Shown piece after piece: positions 1-4,210 of a DNA stretch of 7,950 nt (the first letter of the stretch is position 1; each line of letters begins with the position of its first letter). Position numbers and translations under genes: made by a program. The notes under the pieces were generated by a model that was not told where the DNA came from, ran no database searches, and saw nothing but the letters and a program-made list of their open reading frames with translations. This DNA comes from UBA12088 sp964568345 (lineage in GTDB: Bacteria; Patescibacteriota; Minisyncoccia; Phycocordibacterales; UBA12088). The stretch spans positions 1 through 7,950 of the forward strand of contig CAZMPG010000042.1 in NCBI GenBank assembly GCA_964568345.1, in the 5' to 3' direction.

Positions 1-5
1 ATCTC

Positions 6-110
6 GCCTCACTTCAGGATACCTCATGGTGTGGGTAGTTCCTTTATAAGACAGTACGCGGAGGGTGTGAGTAGTTACGTAGCGTAGCAGTGGCACGGTG
101 CGGGTAAGCC
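6..110 (+). repeat. Left arm of window-terminal inverted repeat
   Basis: Positions 6-48 are the exact reverse complement of 7908-7950 (43 bp). After one mismatch the match resumes (50-54) and continues as a diverged similarity to about 110, ending in a shared GGGTAAGCC. The left arm holds about 20 extra bases near 80-100. It contains one copy of the CTCACACCCT-type core motif (50-78, reverse orientation). The divergence of the inner part argues against a simple chimeric-amplification artefact. Since both copies lie at the window edges, they may be one dispersed repeat at which the assembly stopped. Confidence 0.85.
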
Positions 111-120
111 GTGCTATAGT
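91..120 (+). promoter_or_regulatory. Predicted promoter of tRNA-Ala
   Basis: TGGCAC (91-96) and TATAGT (115-120) are separated by 18 bases and resemble sigma-70-type -35 and -10 boxes. Initiation near 127 would give a leader of only about six bases before the tRNA at 133. The box sequences lie at the inner edge of the terminal repeat arm, so the repeat may have brought or altered the promoter. No start site is known. Confidence 0.45.
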
Positions 121-132
121 GCTAGCGGACTT

Positions 133-205
133 GGGCCTGTAGCTCACCTGGTAGAGCGCTGCATTCGCATTGCAGAGGTAAGGGGTTCGACTCCCCTCAG
201 GTCCA
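133..205 (+). tRNA. tRNA-Ala (anticodon CGC)
   Basis: A complete 73-nt cloverleaf. The acceptor stem GGGCCUG pairs with CAGGUCC and includes the G3:U70 wobble pair, the classic alanine identity element. The D-stem is GCUC/GAGC, the anticodon stem CUGCA/UGCAG, and the loop UUCGCAU puts CGC at 34-36 for GCG codons. The T-arm is AGGGG/CCCCU with loop UUCGACU. The discriminator is A205 and CCA is not encoded, since ACAGA follows. The 3' 18-20 bases recur 165 bp downstream, and a sequence complementary to them lies immediately after the gene (226-270). It could compete with the mature fold in the precursor. Confidence 0.95.
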
Positions 206-314
206 CAGACCTGGCCGCAGCCAGGTGTGGGCCTGAAGCGATGTGCCTGCGCACATCGCGTGGGGAGTCGAAAGGCGGAGGCATGTCCTGGAGCGAAGCG
301 AAAGGACAGCCGAG
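188..314 (+). repeat. 127-bp tandem repeat containing tRNA-Ala 3' end, copy 1
   Basis: This unit repeats at 353-479 (offset 165) with a single mismatch seen (G208 versus C373). It starts inside the T-arm of tRNA-Ala. Several hairpins are visible: ACCTGG/CCAGGT (209-226), CGATGTGC/GCACATCG (239-258), and TGTCCT/AGGACA (284-308). The tRNA-derived start CGACTCCCC (188-196) and TCAGGTCCACA (197-207) are complementary to GGGGAGTCG (262-270) and TGTGGGCCTGA (226-236, one G-U). The segment can therefore fold as a three-way junction that includes the tRNA 3' end. A further hairpin, GGTCGCGAG/CTCGTGACC, fills the spacer at 319-353. Confidence 0.9.
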
Positions 315-352
315 CCGGGGTCGCGAGCCGAAGCGAAGCGAGGACTCGTGAC

Positions 353-479
353 CGACTCCCCTCAGGTCCACACACCTGGCCGCAGCCAGGTGTGGGCCTG
401 AAGCGATGTGCCTGCGCACATCGCGTGGGGAGTCGAAAGGCGGAGGCATGTCCTGGAGCGAAGCGAAAGGACAGCCGAG
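353..479 (+). repeat. 127-bp tandem repeat containing tRNA-Ala 3' end, copy 2
   Basis: Second copy of the unit starting at 188. Its first 18 bases reproduce the tRNA-Ala T-arm 3' strand, acceptor 3' strand and discriminator (353-370), but no T-arm 5' strand or other tRNA part stands before it. It is a tRNA 3'-end fragment, not a gene. A GGGCCTG at 229-235, inside copy 1, could pair with its CAGGTCC. Such partial 3'-end copies are what site-specific integration or tandem duplication at a tRNA leaves behind; no integrase gene is seen here. From 480 to 510 nothing is recognised. Confidence 0.9.
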
Positions 480-510
480 TCTGAATCGGGTGTCGTTAGC
501 TTTGCTCTGT

Positions 511-707
511 CGAGGTGTAGTACAGTGGTAGTATGCACGCATGGGGGCAGAAGGTGCTGTCGGGGTGTAGTACAGTGGTAGTATGCACGCATGGGGTGCG
601 TGTGATCCGAGTTCGATTCTCGGCACCCCGACAGCGCCGACTGCCAGATGCCGGGCATCTGAAGCTCCGCAGGGGGTGTGACCCAGGTTCGACTCTCGGC
701 ACTTCGA
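511..707 (+). other. Outer split tRNA-Pro-like sequence, unit 1 (5' half 511-547, 3' half 674-707)
   Basis: The 5' half (511-546) matches the 5' half of the complete tRNA at 561-596 except for A513 versus G563: acceptor, D-arm, anticodon-stem 5' strand and GGG anticodon. It then breaks off. A matching 3' half (variable loop, T-arm, acceptor, discriminator A707) lies 125 bases on, with the complete tRNA-Pro between them. The outer acceptor strands CGAGGUG (511-517) and CACUUCG (700-706) pair over all seven positions. The A513-U704 pair replaces a G-C pair of the inner tRNA. The anticodon stem CACGC/GGGUG has one mismatch and the T-stem CCAGG/CUCGG one mismatch. It could be a decaying duplicate or a tRNA interrupted in its anticodon loop. 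Confidence 0.6.
561..631 (+). tRNA. tRNA-Pro (anticodon GGG), inner tRNA of nested unit 1
   Basis: A complete 71-nt cloverleaf with perfect acceptor stem CGGGGUG/CACCCCG, D-stem GUAC/GUAU with loop AGUGGUA, anticodon stem CACGC/GCGUG with loop AUGGGGU (GGG at 593-595, followed by G), and T-arm CCGAG/CUCGG with loop UUCGAUU. The first pair C1-G72 and discriminator A631 fit bacterial tRNA-Pro, and GGG reads CCC/CCU codons. CCA is not encoded. The acceptor helix can extend outward by eight pairs, GGUGCUGU (553-560) with ACAGCGCC (631-638), which includes the discriminator. The short D-loop and T-stem resemble tRNA-Gly bodies. Confidence 0.9.
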
Positions 708-738
708 CAATCACGAGGGCACAACGTACAGGCTGTTT

Positions 739-744
739 TAAAAT
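739..744 (+). promoter_or_regulatory. Possible -10 box before nested unit 2
   Basis: TAAAAT lies in an AT-rich patch (736-749) just before the outer 5' half at 751, in an otherwise GC-rich stretch. Initiation would fall close to 751, the first base of the outer acceptor stem. No convincing -35 box is seen about 17 bases upstream, so the call is weak. Confidence 0.3.
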
Positions 745-750
745 AATTTC

Positions 751-953
751 CGGGGTATAGTACAGTGGTAGTATACGCGCTTCGGGGGTTTGAAAGGGTG
801 TCGGGGTGTAGTACAACGGTAGTATACACGCTTCGGGTGCGTGAGATTCGAGTTCAATTCTCGGCACCCCGACACCCTTGAAAACGGGAGGTTCGGACGG
901 ACTTCCTTGGGTCCGAAGGACGTGAGGCTCCGGTTCGATTCCGGGTACCCCGA
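751..953 (+). other. Outer split tRNA-Pro-like sequence, unit 2 (5' half 751-787, 3' half 920-953)
   Basis: Same architecture as unit 1. The 5' half has acceptor CGGGGUA (751-757), D-arm GUAC/GUAU, anticodon 5' strand CGCGC and UUCGGGG with CGG in the anticodon position. The 3' half has ACGUG (920-924), variable loop, T-arm UCCGG/CCGGG with loop UUCGAUU, acceptor UACCCCG (946-952) and A953. The acceptor pairs perfectly, and A757-U946 replaces the G-C of the inner tRNA. The T-stem has no mismatch and the anticodon stem has one (C780/A920). The insert holds the complete tRNA-Pro(CGG) and a TTCGGAC/GTCCGAA hairpin (889-917). It looks less decayed than unit 1. Confidence 0.6.
802..872 (+). tRNA. 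tRNA-Pro (anticodon CGG), inner tRNA of nested unit 2
   Basis: A complete 71-nt cloverleaf: acceptor CGGGGUG/CACCCCG, D-stem GUAC/GUAU with loop AACGGUA, anticodon stem CACGC/GCGUG with loop UUCGGGU (CGG at 834-836), and T-arm UCGAG/CUCGG (one U-G) with loop UUCAAUU. A872 is the discriminator, and C1-G72 fits proline. CGG reads CCG. CCA is not encoded. The acceptor helix extends outward through AGGGUGU (795-801) and ACACCCU (872-878), a clamp with a different sequence from that of unit 1. It is close in sequence to the tRNA-Pro at 561, so one whole nested unit was probably duplicated. Confidence 0.9.
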
Positions 954-1020
954 CACTTGTGAGAACGGAGAGTCTGGGTGGATTTTCCCGGATCCAAAGG
1001 ATATGAGGTCTCAGTTTTTG
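873..1020 (+). repeat. Two diverged copies of a tRNA 3'-linker sequence
   Basis: The linker and outer 3' half after the inner tRNA (about 873-953) align with 954-1020 through matches such as ACACYYKTGARAACGG, a GGA..TTCC..GGRTCC core and AAGGAYRTGAGG. The second copy has lost the T-arm and acceptor and is degenerate. It suggests that the tRNA 3' side plus linker was duplicated more than once. The alignment was made by eye and the edges are approximate. Confidence 0.55.
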
Positions 1021-1045
1021 CTCGATCATTAATTTTTAGTAAGAT
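1018..1045 (+). promoter_or_regulatory. Predicted promoter for the 1059 gene
   Basis: TTGCTC (1018-1023) and TAAGAT (1040-1045) are spaced by 16 bases in an AT-rich segment. Initiation near 1052 would leave only about seven bases before the ATG at 1059, which fits the lack of a Shine-Dalgarno sequence and suggests a nearly leaderless message. Confidence 0.45.
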
Positions 1046-1058
1046 ATACAAAACACCT

Positions 1059-1430
1059 ATGTCATACGAATCTTTTGCTACACAGCCAGGGACGCCTCGT
1101 GCCCTTGCGACGGAAGGGCTCGGGAGCGAGTGGGAAACTATACGTACGGAAACGAAGCACATACTCTTCAGGGAGATACGCGATGCTGGCGGGCATGCCA
1201 CCTTTGACGAAGTGTCTGCACACGTGCTTGAGAAAGGTATTGCTGAGGTGATCGACGCTGCCCTCGCAAAGCACACGGATGAGGTCAATGCAGTGCTACG
1301 CAGCGCCGAGGCGAATCTTATCCAGGCACCAGTGGACGCGATCGAGGGTGCGGTGCTCACCGCAGCGAAACGTCTAGCAGACCTGGTGAAGCAGGATGTC
1401 GTGCAGCGCATAGCACAAACCCGCCACTAA
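1059..1430 (+). CDS. Hypothetical small helical protein
   Basis: A 123-residue protein that I do not recognise. It is acidic at the N-terminus and rich in Ala, Val, Glu and Lys, with long stretches that should be amphipathic helix (about residues 25-65 and 70-120). No signal peptide, membrane segment, cysteine cluster or catalytic motif is seen. The ATG at 1059 is preferred to an in-frame ATG at 978 because the latter would run through the degenerate tRNA-derived repeat (954-1020). No purine-rich ribosome-binding site precedes 1059, and the predicted promoter lies just upstream, so translation may be nearly leaderless. It ends just before a hairpin shared with the convergent gene at 1469-1831. 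Codon content and helical propensity make a real gene likely; the function is unknown. Confidence 0.7.
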   Translation: MSYESFATQPGTPRALATEGLGSEWETIRTETKHILFREIRDAGGHATFDEVSAHVLEKGIAEVIDAALAKHTDEVNAVLRSAEANLIQAPVDAIEGAVLTAAKRLADLVKQDVVQRIAQTRH

Positions 1431-1433
1431 GAA

Positions 1434-1462
1434 ACCCGTACGCCCCAGAGGGACGTACGGGT
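1434..1462. terminator. Bidirectional terminator-like hairpin between convergent genes
   Basis: ACCCGTACG and CGTACGGGT form a nine-base-pair stem around an 11-base loop in the 38-base gap between the converging genes. Read on the - strand it is followed by TTTCTT, a modest U-tract, so it best serves the 1469-1831 gene. On the + strand no U-tract follows. Confidence 0.6.
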
Positions 1463-1468
1463 GGATTG

Positions 1469-1831
1469 CTACTGGAGCCGTGCTGCACGGTGGTACTGCA
1501 TGGCAGCGTTGAATACGCCCGAGAGCACCTCCGGGCGCACCCATGATTCAGGCGGCCTGCCCTGGTCCCTGAAGGAGCAGTTCAGGATGCACCCTTCCGC
1601 CACGAGCCTACAGCAACGGCTCGCGTCCTCTGGCGAGAGGAGCGGACTCGGCTGGAAGTCACCCTGCTCGAGCCGAGCTTGGCACACACGTACCGTGGTA
1701 TCAACGAGTGCTGCCAGGTCACGTGCGCAGTACCGGAAAACGAGCGCGCTACCGAGGAGGAGTGCATACTCCTCCTCGGTAAGAGCAAGTGGGCTCGCCT
1801 GGAGCCTCATGAGAAACGAGACGATCTCCAT
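1469..1831 (-). CDS. Hypothetical protein, 120 residues
   Basis: Unrecognised protein. The ATG at 1831 has a good Shine-Dalgarno sequence, GGAGGT, about six bases upstream, and a promoter-like pair of boxes precedes it. The sequence is soluble and mainly helical, with five cysteines (C35, C50, C73, C74, C81) and a sixth at C85, close enough for metal or disulfide chemistry, though there is no known CXXC spacing. A segment around residues 37-54 (RDLAALVDTTVRV..) resembles a helix-turn-helix by eye only. The gene faces the 1059 gene tail to tail. A + strand open frame over the same bases (1461-1880) lacks a start signal and is treated as a shadow. Being a gene is fairly secure; the role is unknown. 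Confidence 0.7.
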   Translation of the reverse strand: MEIVSFLMRLQASPLALTEEEYALLLGSALVFRYCARDLAALVDTTVRVCQARLEQGDFQPSPLLSPEDASRCCRLVAEGCILNCSFRDQGRPPESWVRPEVLSGVFNAAMQYHRAARLQ

Positions 1832-1865
1832 ACAGAGACCTCCAATGGTTGTTGAACCTGCACTT

Positions 1866-1894
1866 AAGGTACCACACTAATTGGCAGGCGGCAA
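1866..1894 (-). promoter_or_regulatory. Predicted promoter for the 1469-1831 gene
   Basis: On the - strand TTGCCG (1894-1889) and TACCTT (1871-1866) are separated by 17 bases, giving a leader of roughly 28 bases that contains the GGAGGT ribosome-binding site. The boxes are moderate matches. Confidence 0.4.
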
Positions 1895-1908
1895 TATCAC
1901 CATCCGTC

Positions 1909-2098
1909 TGCTCACACCCTCCATAAACAGCCCGGTGTCGTTGTCATTGCCCCCCGCCTACGGCGGGGGGGGGGAGCAATCCAGAATCGTTTCGCTATGG
2001 TACCGAAATGCCGCTCATATCATGGACTGCTTCCCGCCACCTCTGCTCGCGGCTGAAGGCCTGCGGGCTCGCAGGACAGCGTGCGGAGGGTGTGAGCA
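1909..2098. repeat. 190-bp non-coding element with 14-bp perfect terminal inverted repeats
   Basis: TGCTCACACCCTCC (1909-1922) and its exact reverse complement (2085-2098) bound the element. Inside are a strong hairpin CCCCCCGCC/GGCGGGGGG (1950-1970) flanked by ATTGC/GCAAT, a run of ten G (1965-1974), and a 24-bp segment (2041-2064) found inverted at 7718-7741. No protein is evident. The shape is that of a small non-autonomous (MITE-like) element. The ATTGC...GCAATCC hairpin resembles the short dispersed palindromes common in many bacterial genomes. It lies immediately after the ferric reductase gene, whose stop codon touches the repeat core, and may act as its terminator. Confidence 0.7.
1950..1970. 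terminator. GC-rich hairpin, possible end of the redox operon
   Basis: A nine-base-pair stem of C and G with loop TAC, extendable by the flanking ATTGC/GCAAT. It lies about 130 bases downstream of the ferric reductase stop. There is no U-tract on either strand, so intrinsic termination is uncertain; transcript 3'-end protection is an alternative. Confidence 0.35.
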
Positions 2099-2103
2099 AT
2101 TAC
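2075..2103 (-). repeat. Dispersed CTCACACCCT core repeat (copy 2 of 4)
   Basis: Read on the - strand: GTAATTGCTCACACCCT, then CCGCACGCTGTC. Related copies lie at 50-78 (- strand), 7659-7687 (+) and 7880-7906 (+). This copy supplies the right end of the 190-bp element, and its last base is the first base of the ferric reductase TAG codon on the + strand. Confidence 0.75.
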
Positions 2104-3413
2104 TACAATCCAAACCGCTCGACGTGGAGCTGCTCGCGCGGCAGGCCGGCAGCGGTAAGAGAACTCGTGAGGAGGCGGAGCATTGCGGGCGGGCCACAGA
2201 GGTACACATCGCGAGAGAGGAAGTCGGGGCACGCCACACGCACCCGCTCGAGCGACACGGTGCCTACCTCATACCCATCACACATCTCTGCGGAGAGGAA
2301 ACGCCTACAGCGTACACCGGTTGCCGCGACCTCCCGCTCGAAGAGGAGGTCGGTGCGGGTGCGTGCGGCGTGGAGGAGTAGCGCGTCAGCGCCCCGTACG
2401 AGCGAGCGGAGCATCGCGAGGATCGGAGTGATACCGATGCCGCCAGCGATGAAGAGGTACGAGCGTGAGCGAGCGTGAGAAAGGGTGAGTGTGCCGAGCG
2501 GCCCCTCGACCCACACGCGCGTGCCCGGAGTAAGCTCACCCGCGCGGCCCGTCCAGTCACCAAGTGCTTTTATGGAAAAGCGCACCTCCTTGCCGTCGTA
2601 GGGGGCGGAAAATGAGAACGGGTGCCCGTACCACATCGTACGCTGGAGGAAAAACACCCGCGCCCACTGCCCCGCTTCAAAGCGGAAGTCCTCCATACGC
2701 CTCCCGGTGAGGTACACCGACACGACGTCGGGGGACTCGCGTACAATGCGCGCGACGCGAAACCGATGCTTCGCGTTCAGGTAGATGGGCGCGAGGAAAC
2801 GGTAGAGGAGTACCATCCCAAACACCACTATGTTGAGGGTAAGCCAATAGTATAGAGCGCCGCCATACGCAACATCACCCGAGGCGGTCTGGTGATTGAA
2901 GGCGAGCGCAACCGCGAGGTACAGAGGAAGATGAAGCACGTACCATATCTCGTACTTGAAAAGCCGTCGTATGACGGGTACCGAAAGTACACCAACAATA
3001 AGTATGAGCACGGTTGCCACTGTCGCCGCGAATACGGCGTGCCAGTCGGTGACAAAGCTCAGGAACTGCTCCCATGCGCTTCGCCCCATCTGCATGCCAT
3101 ACCCGAGCGAGAGGAGTGCCGGGTGCGCGAGGAGCGTACCTACGATGCCATACCCAAGCCATCGGTGGAGCATGTTCTGTCGGTCGAAGCCGTACACGCG
3201 CTCGATGGGGGGAAAGCGACTCACGAGGACAAGCTCGACGAGGATCGCGAATGCGAGGAGGAGGCCCGCGAGCCGCCCGAACGCAATGAGGACACCCGCC
3301 CCTCCCTCCCGAAGGAGGTCGGCACTCCCCACGAGCCACACGTAGCCGACCGCGTAGATGTTGGCTATCGCAACCGCATTAAAGAAGAGTTTGTGGGAGA
3401 GGAGGCGAGACAT
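2103..3413 (-). CDS. Ferric-reductase-like transmembrane flavocytochrome with FAD and NAD(P)H domains
   Basis: A 436-residue protein of the ferric reductase/NADPH-oxidase superfamily. These proteins move electrons from cytoplasmic NAD(P)H through FAD and two b-type haems across the membrane. About six membrane helices are seen (near 9-29, 39-64, 83-105, 125-147, 155-173, 187-210). The likely haem ligands are two histidine pairs on separate helices, H83/H97 and H161/H174. The flavin-domain motif HPFSFSA is at 264-270, the nucleotide-binding GGIGITP at 324-330, CGPP at 407-410, and the terminal ERFGL closes the protein. The natural acceptor is unknown; the cytochrome b5 protein just upstream is an obvious partner. 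ATG 3413 is preferred because the first helix follows at once. A GTG at 3512 in the same frame overlaps the b5 stop (GTGA) but would add 33 residues encoded by a low-complexity inverted repeat. No clear Shine-Dalgarno precedes 3413. Confidence 0.9.
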   Translation of the reverse strand: MSRLLSHKLFFNAVAIANIYAVGYVWLVGSADLLREGGAGVLIAFGRLAGLLLAFAILVELVLVSRFPPIERVYGFDRQNMLHRWLGYGIVGTLLAHPALLSLGYGMQMGRSAWEQFLSFVTDWHAVFAATVATVLILIVGVLSVPVIRRLFKYEIWYVLHLPLYLAVALAFNHQTASGDVAYGGALYYWLTLNIVVFGMVLLYRFLAPIYLNAKHRFRVARIVRESPDVVSVYLTGRRMEDFRFEAGQWARVFFLQRTMWYGHPFSFSAPYDGKEVRFSIKALGDWTGRAGELTPGTRVWVEGPLGTLTLSHARSRSYLFIAGGIGITPILAMLRSLVRGADALLLHAARTRTDLLFEREVAATGVRCRRFLSAEMCDGYEVGTVSLERVRVACPDFLSRDVYLCGPPAMLRLLTSSLTAAGLPREQLHVERFGL

Positions 3414-3420
3414 GGTGCGG

Positions 3421-3512
3421 AGAGAGAAAAGAGTGAAAAGAGGAAAGTGAAAAGAGGAAAGGATGTGACGTCGTTTCTTTTTACTTTTCTCTTTTCCCTT
3501 TTTACTTTTCAC
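3421..3512. repeat. Purine/pyrimidine-rich imperfect inverted repeat inside the redox operon
   Basis: On the + strand an arm of GTGAAAAGAGGAAA in two exact tandem copies (3433-3446, 3447-3460) is followed by a short spacer with TGACGTCGT (3465-3473), then a pyrimidine arm of CTTTT blocks ending in CTTTTCAC (3505-3512). The arms are imperfectly complementary. In the message the structure would lie between the b5 stop and the preferred reductase ATG, where it could tune reductase translation or message stability. Long one-strand purine runs may also form unusual DNA structures. Confidence 0.6.
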
Positions 3513-4099
3513 CCCGCAAGGTCTCCCTTGTAGAAACCCGGCAAGAGATTGAGTGTCGCTTGCTTGAGATGACCTCGTACCCCCTCAAACATGCTCGTCG
3601 CATCCTTTCCACACCCCTTCAAAATCGCATTCCCGCCCGGGTGCCTCCCGATGTACGAAGTGACGTCGTACACCTTGCCGCGGATCACCATAAAGCAGCT
3701 CTGGGCGGAGTTATGCGCTGCGACATCGGCAAGGGTGATACCAGCGGGTTTTGAGGTCGGCGTGGGAACAGGTTCGGGAGTGGAAACCGGCTTTACTGGT
3801 GGAGAACGAACTATGGTTGTTGCCCCGTCGTCGTCCTCGGCGACGTCTTCCACTTCTCCACGCTCATCGTCGGTAGCTATCGAGGCGCTCGCTCCCGCGC
3901 GCTCTGTCGAGCTACCGGCCGCTCCCTGCTCTATCGCCGATACGGTGGATGATGTCGTGCTTGTGCCTAAATCGGTGGCGACCACGGCAGCATCGCCTAG
4001 TGGCGCCGGCTCTTGCACCGTACGAAGCACCGCGTACGTAAACACGCCGCCGATACTGAGCGCGACTGCGAGCGTGCCAATGAAAAGCTGCTTGCTCAT
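3509..4099 (-). CDS. Membrane-anchored cytochrome b5-like haem-binding domain protein
   Basis: A 196-residue protein with three parts: an N-terminal hydrophobic anchor or uncleaved signal (about 7-25); a long low-complexity linker (about 30-118) rich in Ser/Thr, then acidic (DDERGEVEDVAEDDDG), then Pro/Thr; and a cytochrome b5 domain (about 120-194). The b5 domain shows the haem-binding HPGG motif with axial H153 and a second ligand, H177, in GVRGH, as in the family, plus the typical VYDVTSYI before HPGG. The topology places the haem domain outside the cytoplasmic membrane on a flexible tether. It is the first gene of a two-gene unit with the ferric reductase and probably receives electrons from it. 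The ATG at 4099 lacks a strong Shine-Dalgarno. Two cysteines (C135, C163) lie in the domain. Confidence 0.88.
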   Translation of the reverse strand: MSKQLFIGTLAVALSIGGVFTYAVLRTVQEPAPLGDAAVVATDLGTSTTSSTVSAIEQGAAGSSTERAGASASIATDDERGEVEDVAEDDDGATTIVRSPPVKPVSTPEPVPTPTSKPAGITLADVAAHNSAQSCFMVIRGKVYDVTSYIGRHPGGNAILKGCGKDATSMFEGVRGHLKQATLNLLPGFYKGDLAG

Positions 4100-4124
4100 A
4101 GTGCCACGGTGCCGTGCATGCCTT

Positions 4125-4130
4125 AGTATA
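4125..4130 (-). promoter_or_regulatory. Predicted -10 box of the cytochrome b5/ferric reductase operon
   Basis: On the - strand TATACT (4130-4125), preceded by TG, is a close -10 match. The -35 region is A/T-rich (TTTCTC about 17 bases upstream) and not convincing. Initiation near 4118 would give a leader of about 19 bases. The patch is AT-rich against GC-rich surroundings. Confidence 0.45.
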
Positions 4131-4180
4131 CAGGATTTGATTTTTTTGAGAAATCTTCACCGCCGCTGTAGCTATGAACA

Positions 4181-4205
4181 AGCCCCGGGGTTTCCCTCCG
4201 GGGCT
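4181..4205 (-). terminator. Terminator hairpin after the solute-binding protein gene
   Basis: AGCCCCGG and CCGGGGCT form an eight-base-pair stem a few bases beyond the TAA at 4211. On the - strand TTGTTC follows, a weak U-tract. It separates this gene from the redox operon downstream. Confidence 0.65.
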
Positions 4206-4210
4206 CTGAT

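Noticed and set aside
188..479. CRISPR array
   Set aside because: Only two 127-bp units with one 38-base spacer and many internal hairpins; this is a tandem duplication, not short repeats with unique spacers, and no cas gene is present.
511..953. Self-splicing group I or II intron in the outer tRNAs
   Set aside because: The inserts are about 125-135 bases and consist of a tRNA plus small hairpins; no intron core motifs or room for a catalytic core are seen.
144..1029. Several open frames on both strands across the tRNA/repeat region
   Set aside because: They run through tRNA genes and hairpin repeats, have no ribosome-binding sites, and repeat the same peptide pieces because the DNA is repeated.
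1461..1880. A + strand open frame of 139 codons
   Set aside because: It lies antisense to the 1469-1831 gene, which has the good ribosome-binding site and promoter-like boxes; its composition is that of a shadow frame.
1881..2478. + strand frames over the 190-bp element and the end of the ferric reductase gene
   Set aside because: They are antisense to a clearly conserved protein and cross inverted repeats.
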